Assembly (NCBI RefSeq): GCF_019218635.1
Contig: NZ_JAHUZB010000005.1
Coordinates: forward strand, 124,001-188,000
Source: Enterococcus alishanensis
GTDB taxonomy: Bacteria > Bacillota > Bacilli > Lactobacillales > Enterococcaceae
Direction: 5' to 3'
Length of the DNA stretch: 64,000 nucleotides
Made by a program: the position numbers and the translations under genes. The notes beneath the pieces were generated by a model. It searched no databases. It was not told where the DNA came from and saw only the letters and a program-made list of their open reading frames with translations. Shown here in pieces: positions 56,739-64,000 of this stretch (the stretch's first letter is position 1; every line of letters begins with the position of its first letter).

Positions 56739-57102
56739 GATTAAACTCTCTTTCCATTTCAATCTCAATATGATCAAAATTTCCCGGCATCGGTACTGAA
56801 TATTTGCGTACCTTGACTATTGCTTTAGTCAATTGTCCGCCAAAATTTTCTTCAATGACATCTAAAATTGCCGAAACCAAGGCTTCCATTAAATCAAAAC
56901 TTTTTGATGGAACCAGTCTACTAACTTTTTCAGTTACTTCAGCATAACTAACTGTATCTGCAACATTATCTGATTTTCCTGCTTTTTTTAAGGACGTCTG
57001 CATTTCAATATCTAAAGCAATTTGTTGCCCTAATTTTTTTTCTTCCGGTAAAACACCATTATAGGTATAAAAACGTAAATTTTTAATTCGAATCTTATCC
57101 AT
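56731..57102 (-). CDS. folB: Dihydroneopterin aldolase
   Basis: 123 residues from the ATG at 57102 (AAAGGAG upstream). Converts dihydroneopterin to hydroxymethyl-dihydropterin and glycolaldehyde. Motifs: FYTYNGVLPEEKKLGQ with the active-site Glu, DTVSYAEV, and KSFDLMEALV; the C-terminal Lys segment VRKYSVPMPG. First gene of folB-folK-folE-xtp-folP. An extended -10 TGCTATGAT lies just upstream on the minus strand (about 57142-57150). Confidence 0.94.
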   Translation of the reverse strand: MDKIRIKNLRFYTYNGVLPEEKKLGQQIALDIEMQTSLKKAGKSDNVADTVSYAEVTEKVSRLVPSKSFDLMEALVSAILDVIEENFGGQLTKAIVKVRKYSVPMPGNFDHIEIEMEREFNHA

Positions 57103-57204
57103 TTCAATTAACTCCTTTAAAAAAATAGCATGTACGCTAATCATAGCAAAACTACTAGATTCCGACCATTAAAAGAGTAAATAGAATCAAAAATATTCTT
57201 CTAA

Positions 57205-57291
57205 TAAAAAAAAGATCTATTAAAGAACGGTATCCCTTAGATGCAAACCTTGACGATAAGCATATATTAAAGGACCGATTTTTAATAGATC
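57205..57291 (-). ncRNA. Structured hairpin RNA/terminator between the glucosaminidase and folB
   Basis: Outer arms of 11 perfect bp, GATCTATTAAA / TTTAATAGATC (57214-57224, 57281-57291), enclose 56 nt with three further short stems in register (57228-57231/57274-57277, 57235-57238/57270-57273, 57241-57244/57260-57263). On the minus strand a T8 run follows (57205-57212). It will serve at least as terminator of the glucosaminidase transcript; the long, ordered interior is unusual for a plain terminator. It does not match the THF riboswitch by eye. Confidence 0.6.
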
Positions 57292-57324
57292 AGCTATTTC
57301 AATTAGATCATGGCAAACAATTGT

Positions 57325-58431
57325 TTATTGACCATACCAGCCAATACCTTCATCACGCCAACCTTGTTTTACTAAATTGTTATGTTCATTCGTATTTTTG
57401 GTGTAATGGTGGGTTCCAGTCTTTGCATTTGGATTATACAAACGATAAAGAGTGGTTGAACCGCCAGAGTACCAACAACGACCTTCATATTTCCAGCCAG
57501 ATTTTACTAAATGATCTTTTTCGTCGGCAGCCAAAGTATAATGGTGATCGCCAGAGTTTGGATTATATAAACGATAAACTTCAGAACCAGACTTAGGAGA
57601 TTGCCATTCAACACCTTCATAATTCCAACCGACAGAATCCAACCAATTTTTTTCTTTGGCATCATTCGTGTAAAAATGCTCGCCACTATTTGGATTGTAC
57701 AAACGATACATGGAATTTGAATTTGTATTATCATATTGAGTCAGATTATAACTTTCAATTACACTATTTAAGGTACTAGCATAAGTAGGCGAAGTTGCGT
57801 AACGCCCCTGCAAATAGGCTGTTGCATCTTTGTAAGAATTTGTATTACTTTTCCATGCTCCTGCATAAAAATAAACGCCACTACTAAAAGAAGTCGTTTT
57901 AATAACTTTAACATTGTCTAATAAAGATTCCGCATAAGAGGGATATTTTCTAAATGCTGCATCAATTGTAATCCATTCTCCATTAACGTATTCTTGGGTT
58001 TTAAAGGTCACCGATTGACCGTTATAATTACCTTTAATTCCAAATAAATTATAATTTGGTGCTGCTGCTAACGCACTTTGACCCCAGCCACTTTCAATAA
58101 TGGCTTGAGCAATCATTACTGATGCATACATATCATTTTCAGCAGCTAAAGTTCTAGCTGAAGGTGCCACGCTATCAATAAACACTTGTTGATAAGAACT
58201 TGCTGCTCGTGTATTTGATGTTGCGCCCAAAACATTTGCTGGATGGGTTGTTTCTATATTTTCTCCATTTGTTAGAGGATTTTCAGTCGTCTCACCAACA
58301 ATAATTGAATTTTGTTCAGTCGCTTCTTCTACGTTTGTGTCATCAAGAATTTCTTCAGCAAAAACGGTCGTTTGGCTCGCTGCAACAGTACTCAAAACAA
58401 CTGCGCTAAATAATAGTTTTTGAATTTTCAT
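57325..58431 (-). CDS. Secreted GH73 glucosaminidase with three C-terminal DUF5648-like repeats
   Basis: 368 residues: signal peptide (about 1-25), a Glu/Thr/Asn-rich linker (26-75), a GH73 peptidoglycan glucosaminidase domain (about 78-235; catalytic Glu in AIIESGWGQS, then YNLFGIKG), and three repeats of about 42 residues (about 242-368). Each repeat has YRLYNPN..G.H.YT, then E...L...GW.YEG..W. GH73 enzymes cut N-acetylglucosamine-muramic acid bonds; the repeats probably bind the wall or another surface. AGGAGG lies before the ATG. Confidence 0.88.
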   Translation of the reverse strand: MKIQKLLFSAVVLSTVAASQTTVFAEEILDDTNVEEATEQNSIIVGETTENPLTNGENIETTHPANVLGATSNTRAASSYQQVFIDSVAPSARTLAAENDMYASVMIAQAIIESGWGQSALAAAPNYNLFGIKGNYNGQSVTFKTQEYVNGEWITIDAAFRKYPSYAESLLDNVKVIKTTSFSSGVYFYAGAWKSNTNSYKDATAYLQGRYATSPTYASTLNSVIESYNLTQYDNTNSNSMYRLYNPNSGEHFYTNDAKEKNWLDSVGWNYEGVEWQSPKSGSEVYRLYNPNSGDHHYTLAADEKDHLVKSGWKYEGRCWYSGGSTTLYRLYNPNAKTGTHHYTKNTNEHNNLVKQGWRDEGIGWYGQ

Positions 58432-58520
58432 TTTTTCCTCCTAAAGATTAGCTAGATTGTCATTTTTTTCAGCTAATATTTACAGTTCAATTCATTTTAC
58501 CTTGATAAATTGAAGAAATC

Positions 58521-58537
58521 GTTTCAGTTATGTTACA
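58521..58537 (-). promoter_or_regulatory. WalR-box-like site upstream of the glucosaminidase
   Basis: Minus strand TGTAAC-N5-TGAAAC matches the WalR/VicR box TGTWAH-N5-TGTWAH at 11 of 12 fixed bases. WalKR controls cell-wall hydrolases in Firmicutes, which fits the gene 90 bases downstream. Motif-based only; the region 58432-58549 shows no other clear element. Confidence 0.45.
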
Positions 58538-58549
58538 AACGTATTATTT

Positions 58550-58873
58550 TTAATCGAACACCTGGACTTGGACAAATCCCCACTGAGTTGGAATGTAGTA
58601 GCCGTTAACTGATTCATGTTTCAGTGTGCTAGTAACTAAAAAGCCCGTAATATGATAAAGTTTTTGATCATCCATGCTCGTTGTCCGACCAGTTTTTTTC
58701 AATAACTCTTCTAAATCTCTTTTAGGCATCAGATAATAATGGAAATCCTGTCCCTTTAAATGTTCAGAGGAAATCGCGCCTTTAAACGTGATTTTTTTCT
58801 TTAATTCTTCTTCAGTGAATTTTAATTTAACTGGTGTTAATGTTAACTCTTGAAACTCAATCGTCTCTGACAA
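58550..58873 (-). CDS. Conserved-looking 107-residue protein, unknown
   Basis: Starts at a TTG (58873) 8 nt after a perfect AAGGAGG; no ATG start fits. No signal peptide or membrane helix. It is rich in Lys/Glu in the first half (FTEEELKKKITFKGA) and aromatic later (HYYLMPKRDLEELL, GYYIPTQWGFVQVQVFD). Family not recognised. It is probably a single gene between two wall-protein genes. The rare TTG start with an excellent SD may limit expression. Confidence 0.72.
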   Translation of the reverse strand: MSETIEFQELTLTPVKLKFTEEELKKKITFKGAISSEHLKGQDFHYYLMPKRDLEELLKKTGRTTSMDDQKLYHITGFLVTSTLKHESVNGYYIPTQWGFVQVQVFD

Positions 58874-58946
58874 TAAAAACGCCTCCTTAAAACTTAATTT
58901 TTATTTTATCACAGATATCACTACTTATATTACCGGCATGAAAAAA

Positions 58947-58983
58947 AGCCAACAACAAAAATGAACTCCATTTGCTGCTGACT
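58947..58983 (-). terminator. Terminator after the 3D-domain gene
   Basis: Stem AGCCAACAACAAA.ATG / CAT..TGCTGCTGACT with mismatches tolerated by G-U pairing, then TTTTTTT on the minus strand. Confidence 0.82.
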
Positions 58984-58988
58984 AAATA

Positions 58989-60164
58989 TTAACTTAATAT
59001 TGTTACTGTCACACTTCGACGTCCCCATTGAATGCATTCTCCAACAGTTGCAAAATGGCAATCAATAATATTTCCTTTGATGGCACCACCAGTATCTCCG
59101 GCAATCGCGATACCATAACCCGAAACCTCCACCATTGAACCTAATGGAATGACACTAGGATCTACTGCTACTACTTGAGGATTTTGCCGTAAATCAATCC
59201 CAGTGGCTGTCCAAAAAGTATTGGCAGATTCTGCGAAAGAATAAGCAGTTGATTGCATTGTTATGGTTTTCCCACCAGTATTAGTTATCGGTGTTTCAAC
59301 TGGTGCCGGTGTTGGCGTATTATTTGTTGGCGCTGGTTGGCTTTCACTTGTTTCAGTTGATGAAGAACTTGTGGTACTTTCTACTGTTGTGGTATCTTCT
59401 GTAGCTTTTGTACTTTCTGTAGTTGTTGTGCTTTCTGTTGTCTGACTTGAAGTAACTGTCGCGGAATTTTTTTCAGCTTCAGCTGCTTTCTCCTCAGTTT
59501 GTGCAGCTTCTGCAGCAACACGAGCTGCTTCGACCTCTTTAGCTTGACTAATTTGTTGTAAACTTGACTGGTTATTGGCTAATTCTGTTTTTAAATCAGT
59601 TAGTTTCGTATCTAATTGTCCCGCTTCAGTTGTTAGATTACTTTCTTGCTCCACTAGATCTGCTTGGGTCTTTTCTTGTGTCGCTTTTAAGTCAACTAGT
59701 TTTTCTTGAGCATTAGTTAAGTCAGTGACTTTGTTTTGTTCTGCTCTTTGAATCGTACTTAAAGCAAAAGCCCGATTAACAAACTGGTTAATACTTTTTG
59801 AATCTAATAATGCAATGATCGATTTTTCATGGAAACGATTGACTTGGACTTCTTTTAAGCGCTTAGCTACGATTTTTTTCCGCTTTTCAATAGTTTCTTT
59901 GGTTTGTTTTATTTCAGTTTTAGTTGCTTTTAAAGTGGATTGATTATCCACAATTTTTTCTTTTATAGTTGCCACACTTTGATATTGTTGGTTGGCGGCA
60001 TTTAAAGCCAACTGAATATCTCCATTTATTTGTTCACTTTGTTTTGTTAATGTAGTTGTTTCTTGATCTAATTTTTCGACACTTTCAGCCGCTGCAATAG
60101 TTGGCGCTACTAATTGCATCATCAAGAGACCACTAAATAAAATACCAAATTTCTTCCTTAACAC
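58989..60164 (-). CDS. Secreted coiled-coil protein with C-terminal 3D (DDD) domain
   Basis: 391 residues from a GTG (60164). Signal peptide about 1-27 (GLLMMQLVAPTIAAAES), coiled-coil about 28-230 rich in Gln/Lys/Glu (PcsB/CwlO-like), a Ser/Thr/Glu then Pro-rich linker (about 235-295), and a 3D domain (about 300-391) with the three Asp in VAVDPSVIPLG, IAGDTGGAIKG and IIDCHF. 3D domains belong to MltA-like lytic transglycosylases and Rpf2/YuiC stationary-phase wall proteins. The combination suggests a wall-remodelling role. -10 TATAAT lies at 60186-60191. Confidence 0.86.
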   Translation of the reverse strand: MLRKKFGILFSGLLMMQLVAPTIAAAESVEKLDQETTTLTKQSEQINGDIQLALNAANQQYQSVATIKEKIVDNQSTLKATKTEIKQTKETIEKRKKIVAKRLKEVQVNRFHEKSIIALLDSKSINQFVNRAFALSTIQRAEQNKVTDLTNAQEKLVDLKATQEKTQADLVEQESNLTTEAGQLDTKLTDLKTELANNQSSLQQISQAKEVEAARVAAEAAQTEEKAAEAEKNSATVTSSQTTESTTTTESTKATEDTTTVESTTSSSSTETSESQPAPTNNTPTPAPVETPITNTGGKTITMQSTAYSFAESANTFWTATGIDLRQNPQVVAVDPSVIPLGSMVEVSGYGIAIAGDTGGAIKGNIIDCHFATVGECIQWGRRSVTVTILS

Positions 60165-60217
60165 AAACTCACACCCTTCTAGAACATTATACGAAAAAAA
60201 AGCTGGTTAAATGTTTC

Positions 60218-60237
60218 AATCAGATGACTATCTGATT
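60218..60237. promoter_or_regulatory. Perfect palindrome upstream of the 3D-domain gene
   Basis: AATCAGATGACTATCTGATT: 8-bp arms with a 4-nt centre, about 27 bp upstream of the TATAAT (60186-60191) of the minus-strand 3D-domain gene. There is no T run on either side, so it is more likely a protein operator than a terminator. Confidence 0.55.
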
Positions 60238-60243
60238 ACAAAA

Positions 60244-60273
60244 AAATGCTTTTCGCCGAAGCAAAAAGCATTT
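60244..60273 (-). terminator. Terminator after the CmpB-like gene
   Basis: Stem AAATGCTTTT / AAAAAGCATTT with a 9-nt loop, then TTTTTTTG on the minus strand, 4 bases below the stop of the membrane protein. Confidence 0.88.
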
Positions 60274-60277
60274 ACTC

Positions 60278-61075
60278 TTATTTTTCCCGCAATGTTTTAA
60301 CTACTTGACGAATATCTGGCAAGCTACTTTTTAAATCAGATGATTTCATTGTAGGAAAGGCATTTAAGAAACGTCGTTCTTGTAAATTTAATTTTGGCAA
60401 CTTTTTGCGAGTTTCGGGATCCTTGAAAGCCTCCAACCACTCTTTTCTTTCCGTTTGTCGTTCCTTTGCCTCTGTTTTTAAAGTATCTAAGCGTTGATTG
60501 ACATCGGTTTGTAATTGGGTTTTCTTTTCTTGAATGGCTCCACTGAGTTCGGTCATTCTTCTTCTTAATGAAGACACATTGGCCAGTGTAAAACCAGTAT
60601 CGGCACTAATAAGCATCAATAAAAGAACCGGTAAAAAAATACTAAATCGTGCGTACAATCCTTCTAATATAGTCATCAAGTGGGGATTAAGCACCCGGAC
60701 AATAAAGACACAGGCTGCCCCCCAAAAAATCGAGACAGGAACCGCCACTCGCCCATTAATATTTAGCGGTACTTTTTTATAATCCCACAAAGTCAGATGA
60801 AATATTTTTTCTAATAAAAAACTCGTGATATATTCTAAGATAGTACACAATATAAATGACAAACCAAATAATAAAAAAATATTTTTTTGAAAAGGATCAA
60901 TTAAATATAAAACGCCGATCACGCCGAAACCATAAATTGGTGTAATGGGACCTAATAAGAAACCTCTATAAACAAAGTGACGGGCTTTAATGCCGCAATA
61001 GACTGTTTCCCACAGCCAACCAATAAATGAATATGAAAAAAATAATAGCACTACTAATGAAAATTCTTGTTCCAT
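60278..61075 (-). CDS. CmpB-like putative ABC-transporter-type membrane protein
   Basis: 265 residues matching the ABC_trans_CmpB family: YSFIGWLWETVYCGIKARHFVYRGFLLGPITPIYG at the N-terminus, five hydrophobic helices to about 165, then a charged coiled-coil tail (about 166-265; ELSGAIQEKKTQLQTD, KTEAKERQTERKEW). The family has no proven function despite its name. Single gene, divergent from an ABC exporter operon. Confidence 0.82.
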   Translation of the reverse strand: MEQEFSLVVLLFFSYSFIGWLWETVYCGIKARHFVYRGFLLGPITPIYGFGVIGVLYLIDPFQKNIFLLFGLSFILCTILEYITSFLLEKIFHLTLWDYKKVPLNINGRVAVPVSIFWGAACVFIVRVLNPHLMTILEGLYARFSIFLPVLLLMLISADTGFTLANVSSLRRRMTELSGAIQEKKTQLQTDVNQRLDTLKTEAKERQTERKEWLEAFKDPETRKKLPKLNLQERRFLNAFPTMKSSDLKSSLPDIRQVVKTLREK

Positions 61076-61202
61076 AATTCCCTCCTTTAGAACCTTTTGT
61101 CTAAGTGTAACAAATAATTTTAAAATACGAAAAAATTTTCACTATTTTCTGATATAACAAACAGCTATAATAAGAGTAATTGTTTTTTGAAAGGACGATT
61201 TC

Positions 61203-62915
61203 ATGATTTCATTATTACGTTATGCCAAAAAATATCGCCTACAAGTCATCCTTGGACCCGTGTTCAAATTTCTAGAAGCCTTTTTCGAGCTATTATTGCC
61301 CTTAATTATGGCGCGTTTAGTTGACGAAGGGATTGTCAAAGGAAATAGCAACAAAGTGATAGAGATGGCTGGCTGGATGCTGTTGCTGTCGATTGTGGGA
61401 ATGCTGTGTGCTTTTGTCTGCCAATATTTTGCATCAGTAGCCTCTCAAGGTTTTGGTACCGTCCTACGAAATAAACTGTTAGCGAAAATTCAAAGCTTTT
61501 CCCATCATGAATTAAATATTTTTGGGACAGATACCTTAATCACTCGCATGACTAGTGATATTAATCAAGTGCAATGGGCCTTAGCAATGTTTATTCGTTT
61601 AGTTATTCGGGCGCCTTTCTTGAGTATTGGTTCAGTCATTATGGCTTTTTATATTGACACAAGAATTGGCTTTTTATTTTTACTGATCTTACCAATTTTT
61701 TGTTTGGTTTTATTTTTTATTATTCGTTTTTCCGTTCCTTTATACAAAATCGTGCAACAAAAATTAGACGGTTTAAACTTATTAGTTAGTCAAAACTTAA
61801 CTGGTATTCGGGTCATACGTGCCTTTGCTAGAACGCCAAAAGAACAACAAACATTTAATCAACAAACTGACGACTTAGCAAAAGTCAATCGCCGAGTAGC
61901 CAATATCTCTTCCTTATTATCACCGGCAACAACCTTAATTATGAATATCGGGGTTGCTAGCTTACTTTATTTAGGTGGTATCAATATTAACATCGGTCAT
62001 TTACAGCAAGGACAGATTTTGGCTTTGATAAATTACATGAATCAAATGTTGTTAGCCTTAATTATTGTTTCCGATTTAGTGGTTTTATTTACCCGCGCAG
62101 CAGCTTCTGCTAGCCGGATCAATCAAGTTTTTGATACTGAAATTAATTTAGCCGATACTGGTGAAGTGACTGAAACGCTTGAAGAAGTTCCGGTGGTACA
62201 ATTTGAAAATGTGGATTTTCGTTATCGTGAAGATTGGGCTCTAGTTTTAAAAAATATTTCCTTTGCTTTAAAAAGTGGAGAGACATTAGGTATTACCGGT
62301 GGGACAGGTAGCGGAAAGTCTAGCTTGATTGAATTGATTCCACGCTTTTATGATGTTAGCGCTGGGAATCTCTTCTTTTCCGGCACCAATGTCAAAGCTT
62401 GGTCACTTGCTCATTTACGTCAAGAAATCGCTCTGGTTCCTCAGACAGCCGTTTTATTTAGTGGAACTATTCGAGAAAATTTACGTTGGGGAAAAGCTGA
62501 TGCAACCGATGAGGAATGTTGGCAAGCTTTAGATACTGCACAAGCAACAGAATTTGTTCGCCAACTGCCACAACAATTAGATACGGTAATCTTAGAAAAT
62601 GGGAAAAACTTTTCCGGCGGTCAACGACAACGCTTAACCATTGCTCGAGGAATTATCGCACGACCAAAACTATTAATCTTAGATGACTCTTTGTCTGCAC
62701 TAGATTACCAAACTGATCTAGATTTACGGAAAGCTTTAAAGAAGGATTTGACTTCTGCGGTCATTATTATTTCTCAACGTTTGCGGTCCTTACAAGAAGC
62801 TCAAAATATTCTTCTGCTAGAAAAAGGGAAAATTATTGCCAGTGGGACCCATCAAAATTTACTATCATCATCAGCTGAATATCGAAAGCTTGCAGAATCA
62901 CAGGAGGAGGCCTAA
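61203..62915 (+). CDS. ABC exporter half-transporter, degenerate-site subunit (EfrA-like)
   Basis: 570 residues: six-helix ABC_membrane domain (about 15-300) and a nucleotide-binding domain. Walker A GGTGSGKSSLIE and signature NFSGGQRQRLTIARG are intact, but the catalytic Glu after Walker B is Asp (LILDDSLSALD) and the switch His is Gln (IIISQRLRS). Such changes mark the degenerate site of heterodimeric multidrug exporters such as EfrAB, PatAB and TM287/288. Its partner follows 2 bases later. AAAGGAC precedes the ATG, and a TATAAT is at 61166-61171. Confidence 0.9.
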   Translation: MISLLRYAKKYRLQVILGPVFKFLEAFFELLLPLIMARLVDEGIVKGNSNKVIEMAGWMLLLSIVGMLCAFVCQYFASVASQGFGTVLRNKLLAKIQSFSHHELNIFGTDTLITRMTSDINQVQWALAMFIRLVIRAPFLSIGSVIMAFYIDTRIGFLFLLILPIFCLVLFFIIRFSVPLYKIVQQKLDGLNLLVSQNLTGIRVIRAFARTPKEQQTFNQQTDDLAKVNRRVANISSLLSPATTLIMNIGVASLLYLGGININIGHLQQGQILALINYMNQMLLALIIVSDLVVLFTRAAASASRINQVFDTEINLADTGEVTETLEEVPVVQFENVDFRYREDWALVLKNISFALKSGETLGITGGTGSGKSSLIELIPRFYDVSAGNLFFSGTNVKAWSLAHLRQEIALVPQTAVLFSGTIRENLRWGKADATDEECWQALDTAQATEFVRQLPQQLDTVILENGKNFSGGQRQRLTIARGIIARPKLLILDDSLSALDYQTDLDLRKALKKDLTSAVIIISQRLRSLQEAQNILLLEKGKIIASGTHQNLLSSSAEYRKLAESQEEA

Positions 62916-62917
62916 TA

Positions 62918-64000
62918 ATGAATCGACGAAGAAGCTTTTTAACCTCCTTAAAATTATTCTTTCCTTACCTGACTGCCTATCCAAAACAGCTAATTGCTGC
63001 AATTATTTTAGGTATTGCCAGTGGTGTCACTTCAGTTACGATGACTTATTTAATCGGAGTTTCTGTTGATCAAATGGTGGGTACAGGAAGTGTCAACTTT
63101 TCACAGCTTACAAAAATTCTTACCTTATTTGTCGGTATTTTTTTAGTCACAGTTGTCAGCCAATATTTGATTGCCCGTTTAGGTAATTTTGTAGCTTATG
63201 ATTCAGTAGCACAATTACGAGAAAGAACTTTTACCCATTTAAATCAGCTGCCGTTAAGTTATTATGATCAGACAACAAAAGGTGACATCGTTAGTCGTTT
63301 TACCAATGATATGGATAATATTTCAGTTGCCATTTCTGCGGTTTTCAACCAAGTATTTGCCGGGATGACCGTAGTTATTATTGCCTTGATTTTTATGCTA
63401 TATCTCAGCCCGACATTAGCGCTAATCGTTTTAGCGGCTACGCCAATTATTTTTCTAGTGACCTATATACTTTCTCGTACGTCACAAAAATATTTTTCTG
63501 CACAACAAAAATTAACAGGTGATATTTCCGGCTTTATAACCGAAATGATCGGAAATCAAAAAATTGTGAAGGCTTTTCAACGAGAAACTGTCAATCAACA
63601 AAATTTTGAAACCTTAAACCAAGAACTTTATTATCGTGGTCAAAAAGCTCAGTTTGCCTCTTCATTAACAAATCCAGGCTCACGCTTTATTGATCATATG
63701 GCTTATTTATCAGTAGGATTAGTAGGTGGATTATTAGCGTTGAATGGGCGGACAGATATTACTGTAGGAATTATTTCCAGCTTTACTATTTATGCCAGTC
63801 AATTTACTAAACCATTTATTGATTTATCTGGTATTACTACCCAAATTCAAACGGCTATTGCCGGTCTAGATCGTGCGTTTGATTTGTTAAATCAGCCAGT
63901 AGAAGCACCCGATGGGAAAAATTCTCTTGTTTTAACAGATGTTTTTGGAGAAGTCGTTTTTGAACATGTATCTTTCAGTTATTCAAAAGATCGCCCTTTA
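62918..64000 (+). CDS. ABC exporter half-transporter, partner subunit (EfrB-like; partial, runs off the end)
   Basis: Starts at the ATG at 62918 with CAGGAGGAGG upstream; 361 codons are visible without a stop. Begins MNRRRSFLTSLKLFFPYLTA; six hydrophobic helices and the ABC exporter coupling-helix region LPLSYYDQTTKGDIVSRFTND are present. The nucleotide-binding domain has just begun (FEHVSFSYSKDRPL). It should supply the intact catalytic site of the heterodimer; this needs sequence beyond the window. Confidence 0.9.
   Translation, partial: MNRRRSFLTSLKLFFPYLTAYPKQLIAAIILGIASGVTSVTMTYLIGVSVDQMVGTGSVNFSQLTKILTLFVGIFLVTVVSQYLIARLGNFVAYDSVAQLRERTFTHLNQLPLSYYDQTTKGDIVSRFTNDMDNISVAISAVFNQVFAGMTVVIIALIFMLYLSPTLALIVLAATPIIFLVTYILSRTSQKYFSAQQKLTGDISGFITEMIGNQKIVKAFQRETVNQQNFETLNQELYYRGQKAQFASSLTNPGSRFIDHMAYLSVGLVGGLLALNGRTDITVGIISSFTIYASQFTKPFIDLSGITTQIQTAIAGLDRAFDLLNQPVEAPDGKNSLVLTDVFGEVVFEHVSFSYSKDRPL

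Noticed and set aside
57205-57291. THF riboswitch for the folate operon
   Set aside because: The order of stems and the conserved THF-aptamer bases I remember do not match, and a separate promoter lies between this element and folB. Left as an unclassified hairpin.
57330-57710. CRISPR-like periodic repeats
   Set aside because: The periodicity comes from three protein repeats of the glucosaminidase; there are no identical direct DNA repeats with spacers.
59263-59445. Valine-rich open frame opposite the 3D-domain gene
   Set aside because: It mirrors the Ser/Thr/Glu codon repeats of the linker, has no SD and no independent support.

Overview
The window looks like a chromosomal segment of a low-GC lactic acid bacterium of the Enterococcaceae (Enterococcus or a close relative). 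The base composition is AT-rich and genes start with strong AGGAGG-type ribosome binding sites. Gene content includes a CiaRH-like two-component system, a LevR-type sigma-54 activator with a mannose-family PTS, a LicT/BglP beta-glucoside locus, an EfrAB-like ABC exporter, an O-acetylhomoserine methionine pathway and an aspartate 4-decarboxylase. No rRNA, tRNA, IS element, prophage or CRISPR array was seen. The genus is inferred; nothing in the window proves it.

Layout. 1-3571: a sulfur amino-acid operon on the minus strand (cystathionine gamma-synthase/lyase, cystine-type ABC importer) behind a leader that encodes a 29-residue, Cys- and Met-rich peptide followed by an intrinsic terminator. 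3572-5555: CiaRH-like regulators. 5595-14239: LevR-like activator, a -24/-12 promoter, mannose-family PTS IIA-IIB-IIC-IID and two GH13 alpha-glucosidases. 14330-17834: three-gene lipid-linked glycosylation module (GtrA, GT39/GT-C, GT2). 18035-20982: epimerase-like SDR divergent from two overlapping AraC-type genes, one with duplicated HTH domains and one truncated. 21142-24767: methyltransferase, anchored hydrolase, small membrane protein, cysteine hydrolase and Dps. 24805-28475: T-box-controlled methionine operon (MetE-C-like, MetY, MetA). 28487-33269: gluconate operon with a divergent RpiR regulator. 33468-34223: membrane-anchored XRE regulator.

34254-41453: carbohydrate block (GPH symporter, GH78-like enzyme, MFS transporter, AraC regulator, GH13 neopullulanase). 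41470-45534: CDF metal exporter, pyridoxal/HMP kinase, aspartate 4-decarboxylase and a HIRAN gene broken by an in-frame TGA. 45624-49985: licT-bglA-bglP with a RAT/terminator antitermination switch. 50090-53271: ABC exporter with a perfect cre site in its leader. 53521-53670: 49-residue orphan protein. 53785-57102: folate operon folB-folK-folE-(Xtp/RdgB-like)-folP-GNAT. 57214-60164: structured RNA hairpin, GH73 glucosaminidase with DUF5648-like repeats, a small unknown protein and a coiled-coil/3D-domain wall protein. 60278-64000: CmpB-like membrane protein and a heterodimeric ABC exporter whose second gene runs off the end.

How the parts work together. Two amino-acid-sensing RNA leaders control sulfur metabolism: a tRNA-Met-type T-box on methionine synthesis, and what appears to be ribosome-mediated attenuation on cysteine codons for the cystine/cystathionine operon. 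The second is the most interesting object here, because Firmicutes usually use T-boxes or CymR/CmbR-type proteins for this job. Sugar use is layered: PTS-coupled activators (LevR, LicT), local regulators (RpiR, AraC) and several cre-like sites.
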